Assembly: GCF_032854445.1 (NCBI RefSeq)
Contig: NC_088302.1
Coordinates: 48,886,046 to 48,950,045, forward strand
Reading direction: 5' to 3'
DNA: 64,000 bases
DNA from: Liolophura sinensis
Lineage: Eukaryota > Mollusca > Polyplacophora > Chitonida > Chitonidae
Shown here: piece by piece, positions 22,807 to 33,702 of the stretch
Layout: each line of letters opens with the position of its first letter
Numbering within the stretch: the stretch's first letter is position 1
The notes under the pieces: generated by a model
What the model saw: only the letters and a program-made list of their open reading frames with translations
Database searches by the model: none
What the model was told of the DNA's origin: nothing
Position numbers and translations under genes: made by a program

Positions 22807-25551
22807 CTTAAATAACTTAGGTCTCTGATATTCGATCGTCCGGTCAGCATTTCTTGATTTTATTAGGGACATAGTATGATTTATTTACAACGTGTTTTAG
22901 ATATATATGTAGTATGTAGGAAAACGAAATCTTACATATCTGGACGAAAAATTCCACGAGTGTGAGCATTTGTGTATATTTTATCACCATTCTTTGGGCA
23001 TAGTGTTTCGAAGCCGGGTTCAAAACTTGTGAGCTAGAAATCTTGTGTGACCAACCCGAATCTTACCACGCCCTAGTGCGCGCCATTTAACCTCTGGTAT
23101 TTAACTTTTATAATTTCAATGGCAGAGCAAAAGTTCGAAGCCTTATGTCCTTCGATGGTGTATTTACCGGGGCCAGTGTTTTCTTCTGACTAAAACGGGA
23201 AGATTTCATCACGACTTTTGACAGAAGTCACGGTGTATAAATCTACCTACCTTTTGATGGAAGGCGTCAAATCAGCAGAGCGTGACCGGTAAGTAGGGTG
23301 CAGAGTACACATCACCAAGGGGCTGGGCCCTCTACTCTGTCATATTCTGGCCCCACTATCACAGTCACACTGGATACTCCAGGTAAATATGACTTGATTA
23401 TTTCTCTCGTACTTTCGTAAAAGTAGTTTTGTAGAGTGGTAAATTGTTAGTGTCTAATAATATATATTAAAGTCGTGTTATTATACTGACGTATAACCCA
23501 TATAGGCAGAGAGGCTTCAGAATGCAGTTGGGGATATTTATTCATCCATGTTTACATTAACATATCGATGAGAATAGAGCTAAACACGGTCGTTATTTGC
23601 GACTCAAACGTGGGATAGATGCATTTATGTATGTACACTGTAGAGAAGGGGCTAACTTTATTTTTACGGAATAGTCAGTAGGCTATAAAGCTAGTGAGGT
23701 CAAAAGGTCATAGTGCTGCCATTTTAAGACGTCCAAGTCGGAGATCAGATACATATCTGTCCTTCACCCCGAAAAACTAACCATACTCTACCCATCGCTA
23801 CCCACCCACCAACTGTCCCTGCCTTTCTGTACATTTGTGACAGGTGGGGAAAGAGAGCCCCGTTTACATGTTTTTCACGTGGAAGACATGGCAGGACAAA
23901 ACTTTTAAAGAAATTTTCTTTTTTAGACAGGATGTATATATAATAGACTTGTGATAGATACTTGCTTAATCCTGTACCAGAGCTTGGATTTTAGTAACAA
24001 AATCAGTCTTTGTTTCTATCAGAACTCATTCCAGGCATCGAAAGGTACATGTACATGTGCTATAGCTTAGGACTCATACAATAGCAATAGGATATAATCA
24101 GTGATAAAGGACACCGAAAAATGACGTTCACGAAAATTTAGCCCTGTCTAGTGCAAACTTTGCTGGAAATGCTTCTGGCAATGTAATTTCACGCCGGTAG
24201 TATGCTTAGGTCTTGAGGGTATGCATACCCCGGTAAATGTACAGCAACGATTGTATTTTATTTACTTATTTGATTGGTGTTTTACCCTGTACTCAAAAAT
24301 ACTTTACTTATACGGGGGCGGCCAGCATTATAGTGGCAGGAAACCGGGTAGAGCCCGGGGGGAACCCCATGACCATCCGCTGACAGACCAGCAACAATTG
24401 TAAGGCAGACTACTACAGTATTGCTCTAAGAACTTATAGTAAAGTGGACCAGTGTATTCACGAACACAGGTGAAATAGGTCAGTAAATGTATGATCAGTG
24501 CGGTTAATCCCAGGCAGTCCTAACACCTTGCTTATCTCTGCCCGGTATTATTACTTGGATACAGTGAATACATGAAAAGCAATTTTCTTACCCACATCAT
24601 TCGGTATCAAGATTCAATCGCGTAAGTCGCGTCGCTTATCTCAGCAACAACACACAGAGAGCAGACTTGCGGAACGAAATTTCCGTACTGAGAATTATCT
24701 GCTTCAGACTTAAAATATATGTCAATGTGATTTCAGGAGCATGTTTTATAGTCGTGATCCTTTACATTTGTTGGCCCTCAGTTACCTCACGTAAGCATCT
24801 AAAAATACAGTAAATTATTGTAAATTATACTCTCTGACGTTTCCAATACACGAGCTTACAGTTTTGTCTTATACGATCAAGTAGGTCAATCCGTGCTACC
24901 GTATGTACCAAACAAACTCTCTGCATGAAGAAAATTGGTAGAATTTTTAAAGTCATTGTCCATGCTTATTGAATGGTCAAGTAGAATCACGTTGCTTTAT
25001 TCACGTTCAAACGCGAAACCGTAAACTCGAGCATTGCTATTTAAAAATTATATAGGTACTTTAAATCCGTACATGAACAAGATCATGCTCATAGGTAAAC
25101 CACTCCATATTAACTCAGTGGGTTTTAAGAGGCGTTTAAATGTTGGCAGAGTAACATTACAGTTTGTATATTTTTTGACGTCCATTCACTAAAACAATGT
25201 AAATTTAAACTTGGTTAATATAATGAAATTTTACAAAGTCAGCCAATCAGCAAAAAAAGTTTGCTTCATGTAAGGTTCGAAAAGAAAAGGTCAGGTAGAA
25301 AAATGTGGAACGAGTTTTGAGCATAATTATTGAAGACAGATCATTTGAGCTGTAATTGTGGCGTTACAACATGAATTTGACATGCATTCTAGAGGCAAAA
25401 GTGACATATTCCTCAGGTAATTAAACATGAAACAAGTTACAGAATAACAAAAATGATTCTGAACACTTTCATTATTTCACACCCAAATCAGCCAAACTCT
25501 TATCGTAAAAGAAGTTTGATGGGGGTACAGGTGAGATATTTGTGGAAAGAC
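22807..25551. other. Upstream region of amine oxidase gene 2
   Basis: No coding exon recognised. One SINE fragment is noted separately at 24256-24392. Sequence just before the TATA box at 25552 may hold the promoter; I see no other recognisable element. Confidence 0.5.
24256..24392 (-). mobile_element. SINE, 5' truncated
   Basis: TATTTACTTATTTGATTGG, TTATACGGGGGCGGCCAGCA, GGAAACCGGGTAGAGCCCGG and ACCATCCGCTGACAGACC; the head is absent. Confidence 0.85.
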
Positions 25552-25559
25552 TATAAAAG
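25552..25559 (+). promoter_or_regulatory. Candidate TATA box of amine oxidase gene 2
   Basis: A perfect TATAAAAG lies 163 bases before the chosen ATG. Initiation about 30 bases downstream (near 25585) would give a leader of about 25 bases before a GTGTGAAG that could serve as donor of a short leader intron ending at 25703. No equally good TATA box was seen close to the other three genes. Position and sequence are observed; promoter function is inferred. Confidence 0.5.
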
Positions 25560-25649
25560 GAAGCGAAAAGGCAAGTGGAGACGAAAACATTCTTGGATCA
25601 ACCTCTGTGTGAAGCTCTTATAATGGAGATAGAAATATGTTTATTGTCA

Positions 25650-25703
25650 TACTAATGGCAACGAGCATGTCATTAAATAGCCACTGTTTTTCTCTCTATA
25701 CAG
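25650..25703 (+). promoter_or_regulatory. Branch point and acceptor of a short leader intron, amine oxidase gene 2
   Basis: TACTAAT at 25650-25656 matches the branch-site consensus and is followed by the pyrimidine tract TTTTTCTCTCTATACAG, with AG at 25702-25703. The coding exon then starts 11 bases before the ATG. The likely donor is a GT near 25609-25611 (CTCTGTGTGAAG), giving an intron of about 93-95 bases. A small out-of-frame upstream reading frame (25623-25655) and the in-frame Met at 25637 lie inside this intron. Confidence 0.5.
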
Positions 25704-25714
25704 ACGACGACAAG

Positions 25715-28700
25715 ATGACGTACCGGTATAGGACGGGGGAGAAGGACTACAGCGAATACTGGCGTTTCATGGCCTTACTCCTTCTCCTTATCAGTTTGAG
25801 CCTCGGAATCGCTTTGACAGTGATAGCTGTTCTTCTCGCACAAGAGCTGTCTGTACCAAGAAACGTAACGGATATGAGCATATCCACAGAGCCTATTGTT
25901 CTTTCAAAATGTGGCCTAAACCTAGATGACATTGACATCAGCGAATCAGTAAACCCAACAGTGTTCTCCGACCTTACTGGGCCAGAGTTCGAATCCATCA
26001 ACCGCTACTTATTTGATCAGACAGATTTAAATGTGACAAAAATCACAGAGGCTCGTATAGACTCCTCTTATGTACATCTCATTGAATTACTTTTGCCTAA
26101 CAAAGCAGAAACCTTAAAACATCTTGATGGAAAAACAGATGCACCGAAACGGTGGGCCAAAGTCGTCCTGTTTCGCGGTGATTTAAGTATACCTGAAGTC
26201 CAGGAATACAAAGTGGGTCCATTACCAACCCCTACCTCACATCGACTCTTAAACTACACAGGTAGACGTATAAACCCTATACCGTTTAACGTCAGGCCAC
26301 CTACACTTGTGGAGTTATTACACTTGGAAAAGACAATTTGGGTAGAATTGTTCACGAAATTAGGTTTTATAATATACGAAAGTTTTGGAATCCTGGTAAC
26401 GGACTGTAAGGACAAATGTCTGAGCTTCTCTTCAGCCCCAGTGTCCACTTCAAATATCGGCTCTATCAAGAGGCAAATATGGGTGGGATTCAACTTCCAA
26501 ACCGAGTATTACAAGTTACACCCTATAGATCTGCAGGTTCTGTTGCAGCTGGATGGAACGGATCCGAGTAAGTTTAACATGTCGACAGTCTGGTACAACC
26601 AGCAGAGTTTCAAGAGTGCTGATGATCTCATCCAAATGTACTCCAATGATTCAATCAGCAAACTAAAAACAAGTTTTCCATCGAATCAGGAGAAGGAGTT
26701 TTCCACGATGACTCTTCGCGGAGACATTCTAGAAAAAGAATCCCATCGAGCCCCTCGTCAGTTAGAACCGGACGGTAAACGATACACTGTGAAGCACCAG
26801 AAGGTTGGATATCTCGGCTGGTCTTTCCATTACAGAATGTCAACGAGTACCGGACCAATGCTTCTAGACGTACAATATCGTAAAAATAGGATAGCCTACG
26901 AAATCAGTCTGCAGGAAATCGTTGTGTTCTATTCGGCATCGAATCCATTAAACCGGTTTAGCGATTTTGTCGATAGCCTTGTCTTATTAGGGTACGCCGC
27001 TAAAGCCCTCGTTCCTGGAGGTGATTGCCCACAGCATGCCACTTTTCTTCCCGCCCGACATCAGACCAGCTCAGAACCTACCTCCATTGTATATAAAAAT
27101 GCCTTCTGCTTATTTGAACAAAGTACAGGCGTCCCTCTTAGGCGTCACCATTCCTACACTTCCTCACATGGTTCATTCTACAGCGGCATGATGGACGATG
27201 TTTTGATTTTGAGAACAATTCTAACCATCGGAAACTATGATTACATATTTGATTTTATCTTTCACCAGAATGGCGTATTAGAGGTGAAAGGTATTTCCAC
27301 CGGATACATCATCACCAGTGTTTATTCGCCCGCAGAGGAGAAATACGGCTTCCGGCTACAAGAACGCGTGCTTGGAAATATTCACCATCACATGTTCAAC
27401 TTTAAAATAGACATTGATGTCAGTGGGAATGAAAACCGCTTTGAAACTTTAGACATTAATGTTTATGAAGCTGATAACACTGACTGGTCCACTAACCCTG
27501 AAACCTCCACCTACCATCAGATAATGTTCAACAGAACTTTGAAGAGCACCGAACTGGAAGCAGCATATACGTTTAACTTCGATGCTCCAAAATACTTGAT
27601 CTTTCATAACGAAAACTCCACAGACAAATACGGGAATCCAAGGGCGTACAGAATTTCTCTTCTGGGCATGTCAAAGCAGACTTTGCCGATTGGCCGAGGT
27701 GCTGAGCCGTCCATATCGTGGTCACGCTACCAGATGGCGGTCACCAAGCGCCATGAGCACGAACAGTCAAGTAGTTCCATGTATGCTGTGTTTGACGCTC
27801 TGGATCCTGTGGTGAACTTCCAAGACTTTCTAGATGACAATGAAACAATTGTAGACCAAGTAAGTATAAACCATTCAATTGTAAAAATGTGTAGACGACC
27901 ACTGTCCATATCAGGTGATATTTTGTCATCTGTTTTATCTGTGTAAACTGTCGCAAGAGACACTGAATTTTCACTGATTGTTTCCAAGATGTGGACAGTG
28001 GATATATCGGTTATACGGGTAAATGTAAATTTTACAAATGAGTTCCCGCATGCATCTCCAAGAGTTGAAAAGTTATAGGCGACTTGTGATGAACAGATTC
28101 GTAATTCAGTGTAATTCTGAATACTGAAGTCATTTCTTCGATATACGTCGTTCTATGTATCTGTCGTCACGATGGCAGACCAAATTTATTCTACGCTAAA
28201 TAGATATGTGGCTCTAGTTAACAACTAATAATTAATGAGAGGTGTAAGATCCCTATAATCTTGGAGGAGTGGTCCACTGAATGGAGGTACCTTGATAATA
28301 CCATCGACCAAGTCTGAAACTAAACCGGTGTCCCGAGAAGCAGTCGCCAGTTTTCAGTGATGCATGAATAACAGTTGACTTTATAGTCGTGAAATGCAAT
28401 TCAAATTTTAAAATTTTAGGCTATCAATACTTTCGAGTTGGAAAATAAATTTAGGCTTCTCGATCGCTCTTTGGTTGCAACAGTTCATAAAATCACACCG
28501 TCGACGTAAGAATTATGGATGTTCATTAGGCCTTATGTCCAGCCTATCTTTCACTGGTTCTTGTTTATTCAAATTATCCGTACCTGCCTCCCCGGTTTTC
28601 TGTTTGGTTGACCTTTGTAGAACCCCAAGTGTAATAAATAGCGTAGTGCCATTGGCATTTGTGAAGGCTTTGAAGTTGACCAGTGACAAGGACAATGCTC

Positions 28701-29016
28701 TCCTCTATTTCAGGATCTCGTTGCTTGGATAACCATGGGCGTCCATCACATCCCACACACTGAAGATCTTCCCGTAACGCCAACTACTGGAGGGCATCTT
28801 TCATTCTTCCTCTCGCCATACAACTATTTCCCTGAGGACCCTTCTATGGCCTCTAGAAGTGCCGTTCGTATTGACCTGAGTGGAACCTCTGCGGAGTCTC
28901 CGGTGAACATCAGCCGATACGGCTTGGACACGGATATCCGGTGTGTGCCGGAATCCACGGACGCCTATGATGAGGCTATTCGAGAAGACAAGAACCTGCT
29001 GTTTTCCGACTTTTGA
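25715..29016 (+). CDS. Copper amine oxidase gene 2; CDS join(25715..27859,28714..29016), 815 aa
   Basis: Predicted active type II membrane primary amine oxidase (AOC2/3-like). Cytosolic tail 1-17, membrane segment about 18-42, then a stalk longer than in the paralogues (to about 68), N2 about 70-170, N3 about 190-320, catalytic domain about 345-815. Catalytic residues are all present: base D420 in FVDS, cofactor-precursor tyrosine Y508 in TIGNYD, copper ligands H557 and H559 in a His-His-His run, and H727 in the last exon. C438/C465 and RRHHS (476-480) match the family. The donor is CAA|GTAAGT and the acceptor TTTCAG|GATC, phase 0, with an 854-base intron. I chose the Met at 25715 because an acceptor (TCTCTCTATACAG) ends at 25703 and the paralogues also start 10-21 bases after an acceptor. 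An in-frame upstream Met at 25637 would add 26 residues if that intron stays in. Substrate cannot be read from sequence. Confidence 0.95.
27860..28713 (+). other. Intron of amine oxidase gene 2
   Basis: Bounded by GTAAGT and CAG at the conserved phase-0 position. No SINE or array inside. If retained, the frame runs 33 more codons to a stop at 27944-27946. Confidence 0.88.
28714..29016 (+). CDS. Terminal coding exon of copper amine oxidase gene 2
   Basis: It encodes residues 716-815, starting DLVAWITMGVHHIPHTEDLP; H727 is the third copper ligand. The exon carries the conserved PYNYFPEDPSM loop and ends DKNLLFSDF with the stop at 29014-29016. The acceptor AG is at 28712-28713 behind a CT-rich tract (CTCTCCTCTATTTCAG). 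Confidence 0.94.
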   Translation, partial: DLVAWITMGVHHIPHTEDLPVTPTTGGHLSFFLSPYNYFPEDPSMASRSAVRIDLSGTSAESPVNISRYGLDTDIRCVPESTDAYDEAIREDKNLLFSDF

Positions 29017-29777
29017 TAAACGAAGTGAAAACTTTTCCAGTTTGTCCCAATATGATTTCTATTTGTAAAATATTCCGATATGAATAACAATGTAGGCCTA
29101 CGTAAAAAAAAATTTGCAAAGAACCTGATTGCTAAAAATATATCTTACGAATGTCTCAGTGTTTTTTTGTTCTCTCTGCTTGAATTGTTGAGGAGAATTG
29201 CAGCACGCATCGGCTATATTCTCTCATGCCAGCAAATTTCACGAGACAGTTTGCTGCGACTTTTTGTATCAAGAATTTCCCTGTAATATGTGTCAAATTA
29301 TGCGTCCGAAAAGTTGACATTGCTTTAGAAAAGGGCAAGACAAATCTTTTCATTTCCTTCGACTTGATTTCTAATTCCCCTCATCGTTACAATTGTCAGT
29401 TTGCGTTTATTTTCCTCTCGGTGTTGTCTCCCCTGTAATAACACCGCGACAGGTTCCAAGGCATGCAAGACAGGGCATTCTGTTATTTTGTCCTGAATTG
29501 AAAATCCTAAGGTCACAGTTTACCGTGTGGAGAAGTAAACAAGGTCGCCCTTGCACAATTCCCGTGCATATAGCATCCAAACAACCGGTTAGCAGATATG
29601 TAAATTTTTTTAGAAGCATTGTATTATGAATGATATGGAGGAGTTTTGAAGAATGACATCTCATTCCTGGGGTAATAGTACGTCGATGGGTTATTAATAT
29701 ATGACCATATGTGTATTTAAGCCGTTTACGCGTCTCGTGTCTGATGAGGCTTTTCAAAAAGATCCTATTAATGTATA
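29017..29777. other. 3' flank of amine oxidase gene 2
   Basis: No gene or repeat recognised. No exact AATAAA close to the stop; AATATA near 29137 is a weak candidate. Reverse frames up to 116 codons here have no recognisable domain. Confidence 0.45.
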
Positions 29778-29897
29778 TTCATTTATTTATTTATTTGATT
29801 GGTGTTTTACTCCGTGCTCATGAATATTTCATTTATACGACGACAGCAAGGCACTATTGTGGGCGGAAACCGGGCAGAGTTCGGATGAAACCCACGA
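29778..29897 (-). mobile_element. SINE, 5' truncated
   Basis: ATTTATTTATTTGATTGGTG, CATGAATATTTCATTTATAC and GGCGGAAACCGGGCAGAGTT; ends at AAACCCACGA, head missing. Confidence 0.85.
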
Positions 29898-30914
29898 ACA
29901 GATTGAATTAATAATTTGTATATATATAATACAGAATTAACATTACAGGCGTAGATATAGGCCCATACCTGTAATGGGCCTCGGTGATTGTAAGCGGTCG
30001 ACGACGCTAGTGTGGTATGTAACTTCAATTTTTTCCCAACGTCAACTATTATGTGTATTGTTTATAGGCCTATACTGGAAAGGGGCAAGGTACACTGTAA
30101 GGGCGCACCGTGTTTACGTCACCACTTGTGTGCATAGGTCCGTGGACCTTATTTCAGAATCATGGGACTGTCACAGGCCAAACTTACTTCAGGGGAAGAG
30201 TTGATACTTAGACTGATACAACAAATGGAATACCTGTACGGCATTTTATGACGACTACATATTGACCGACACACAATAGTCGGAAATTCAAATTTTATAG
30301 GTTTCGTCGAGGTCCATTATCGAGTCTTTTTATAATTGTATTATAATTTTGTTGATTGAATTTCATCATTCGGGAAAATGAGTTTTTCAAAAGTTTTGTT
30401 ACAAAGCGAATGAAGCGCATTCATTTCATACTCGTGGCTTAAAACAGTTAAACAACAGTTTTCCCAAGACCCCCAGGGTTACTTCGGAAATTAAGTAGCC
30501 TATACTGTGATTGTGTTAACGGTGATTGATAACTTTAATTGTTGGGGGTTGAGCAAGATTCAGGGGGCACTAAGCTGGTCCCGTGTTCCTCATCAATGAC
30601 GTCATTTCCGAAATATTTCCGACCATTTACAGAAAACTATCTTTCTTCGTGTTCCTTAAAGCAATATTTTCCATTTCATACTAGCTTTTTTATATATCCT
30701 TTCAGTACAGCAATCTAGTAAGTAAGTTTAATGCTTGACAATGAGAATATCATAAAAGTAAACATCATTAAGTCCTGTCATATGTTATTGCAGACAATGA
30801 TCACAAGATGCCAATCAACGGTAGAAGGGTGCTGAAAATCCATCCCTCTGTACGTACGTGCATAATTACCCAAAATGGTGGTGTAGGCCAACCAGGCAAT
30901 GTATCTGTATAGAT
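29898..30914. other. Gene-free spacer between convergent genes 2 and 3
   Basis: Nothing I can support. Short open frames only. Confidence 0.4.
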
Positions 30915-31115
30915 TTATTTATTTATTTGATTGAAGCTTGACGCCGTACTCAAGAATATTTCACTTATACGACAGGAGCCAGTATTATGGCGGGGGAAAC
31001 CCAACACCATCCGCAGGTTGTTGGAAGACCTTCCCACGTACGTTTTGTGAGGACGCCAGCATTAGCTGGACTTGAACTCACAGTGACCGCCATGATGAGA
31101 GGTTCCTGGATCATA
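30915..31115 (-). mobile_element. SINE, near full length with body deletion
   Basis: Tail complement TTTATTTATTTGATTGAAGC, GCCGTACTCAAGAATATTTC, a shortened GGCGGGGGAAACCCAACACC in place of the CCGGGC block, CATCCGCAGGTTGTTGGAAG and GGACTTGAACTCACAGTGAC. Confidence 0.82.
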
Positions 31116-33399
31116 GGTATCTCTATAGAATTGTGCTGTCCTAGTGAGCATAATGAGCTTTATGGTGGCAAGAATTTTCATGTCGTTACATCAGTATCTG
31201 ATCAATCAAATGCAAGATTGTGCGATTCAAATTTATGGATTTCTTGTGTTATAATAGTTGTCCATCGCTCGTGGTTGTCAAGGCCCACGAACAAAGAAAG
31301 CGGTGAAATCTACAAATTCCCTGCTGAAGGCCGAGATTGATCTTCCGCCTGGATTGTCGTCCTCGTGGTTAAGAGTCGCGCTTTCCCATTTCAGATGCAT
31401 GATTAATGATTCTAATTGCTCTACCGGGCAACTTTAACAATACAGAAAGCTTGTTACGGGCTAAAAATAAGTAATCTTTATACTGTCGTCAGCTTTTGGT
31501 CACCGGCGACAGCTTTTTCAACAACTAGTCCTATCAAAATGATCGACAGAAAAGAGTGCCAATCACAATATACGGAACAAAACTGATTCCTATGTAATCT
31601 ATAACTCGACATAAATCTATGGGCTCAATGAAATCAATAATTATTTGGTTTAAACACCTTTACTTGAAACTAGATGGGAAATCATCGATTGCCAACCTGC
31701 TCACAGTGACTGATCGGTTGAAGTTGTTGTGTAACGGGTGTAGTCAATGAAATATGCCAAGGTAAAATATTCGTTACTAACCATCAGCCTTCTGTATGAA
31801 GTTAAATGCATAGGATATTTTCCTTTCCCGTCTAATGTTGGTAACTGAAACAAGTTTTCCTCTTACGAACTGTACCGTGAATATATATTTTCATATACAT
31901 TTATTATGAAGCTAGCTGATAAACAGGTGCCCCTTTTCTCAATGCAATTGTAGGATATGCTGTTAGTTGAAGTAAATAGCGTTGAGCATTCATTGAAAGA
32001 ATACTGTATTAACTTCTTCAACATATGGCTTGCAATTATAGGAGTCGAACTCGTTTTCGGATTCGATATAACGGTTTACCACTGGACCAATGCGGACAAT
32101 GCGTGAAAAGCCATAAATATTATGGCGACTGTAGAGTTCCTCTGAACTTCAAAATAATTTTTTTTCTCGATTTATAAAGATATGATTGCGTGAACCCACA
32201 TCGTTATAGATTACTACGCCCTACCTTGATATCAGATATGTGGAAATGATTTTGGTTTGTATTTTTGTTATGAAAGGAATTCACACATGAAAACAACTGA
32301 AAATAGGAAAATCTGCTTTTCTGAAATAAATGACATGACTCCAATTTTTTACACACCTGCTCTTCATTAATTGTACTTCATATTCAAACAAGTTTTATTT
32401 GTTTTTCTGGATGTACGAAAATACACCTCACTTCTGCAAGTGGGACGATTTCCTGTCTACCTGCAAGGTGTCCTTCTTGTCTACGTTAAAAGAAAACAAA
32501 GCTGCTAACCCATATCAACTCTGAAAAAATGGAAACATTTAAAGCTTCTGTATACACACTTTTTGTGGTTTTTGTGCTAACCAGTAATAGTACACTAAGC
32601 AAAGCACAAATACAAATTTATGAGGATGGCCATTTCCGGATAGCTGGACTCTGAAGTCCTCAATGTCTGGACGTAATACTGTATTCCATCAATGACCCCT
32701 GTGTAACTGATGAGCACACCCAAATTAGTGGCGTGAGGGTATTCTGCCATCTGATTGGCTAACTTGATATTGCTTCCGTTTCTGTCATTGGAACCTTAGA
32801 GTTTCTTAAGGAAAGCCATGCAACAATTAAAACTTGTTACTGAAGCCACTATAGATTCGATGAGAATTTCCAGCATAACTAGCCTGGTCTGAAACTATTC
32901 TTATAAATTTAATTAACATAAGTTAATATCCTGCAATACGAAAACCGCTTAATAAAATATAAGCTCCACTAATGATATTTTCAAAATACTCAACTCAGTT
33001 ATACATTGTCTGACCAGATAAGTGGTGGCAGGCTGGAAAATGAGGGCAACCAGAAGCACATAGCTACATGTAATACTGTATAAGTGTATCGTTACTTTTT
33101 CTCTGATATCCCGACTGGCATGACACATGAAAACCGAAATCATTGACGTGTGGATGTGCGAATCATTCCAGTTTCTACAAATCTGGGTTATCGGCCCATT
33201 TGTTCACGCCACACCTTTTCCCGCACAGTCGGTGCTCAGGTCTAACGCCCAATGGCCATTGTCGTCTTACAATATATAAAAAATACATCAACGGTTTGCT
33301 CACAATATGCCATCGAAACTAGAAGAAAACTACATGTGCACAGCTTAGGCCAGAAAGGTTCCACATTCTTTATCGTCATTTTCTATGCATAAATCGTCT
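31116..33399. other. Gene-free spacer, 3' flank of gene 3
   Basis: No exon or array recognised. A possible old tRNA-like SINE head complement (GGAGTCGAACTCGTTTTCGG, 32040-32105) is too degraded to call. Confidence 0.4.
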
Positions 33400-33702
33400 T
33401 TACAATTCAAACATTGATGCAGGATCGTCTTTAATTTTTTGATGAACGTTATAGTTTTGTTGAACACATCGAGGTTCTCCACCATATCCATAACGCTCAA
33501 TCTCCACTGTAGGAGGTGAATTGTCCGAGGCCTGTTTCAACTCCATGTAAACAGCGTTTTTGGAGCCCATTGATGGGTCTTCTGTGAAGTAGTTGTAGGG
33601 GAGCAGGAAGAACTGTAGATGTGCCCCCGGCGTAGTTGTAATGGGTAGATCCTCAGTATGAGGAATGTGATGGATGCCCATCGTTATCCAGGCTACAAGA
33701 TC
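33400..33702 (-). CDS. Terminal coding exon of copper amine oxidase gene 3
   Basis: It encodes residues 697-796, beginning DLVAWITMGIHHIPHTEDLP; H708 is the third copper ligand. It then has the PYNYFTEDPSM segment and ends DDPASMFEL. The acceptor is preceded by a GTTGTTGTAG tract. Only a weak poly(A) signal variant (GATAAA, reverse strand, around 33369-33374) was seen after the stop. Confidence 0.94.
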   Translation of the reverse strand, partial: DLVAWITMGIHHIPHTEDLPITTTPGAHLQFFLLPYNYFTEDPSMGSKNAVYMELKQASDNSPPTVEIERYGYGGEPRCVQQNYNVHQKIKDDPASMFEL

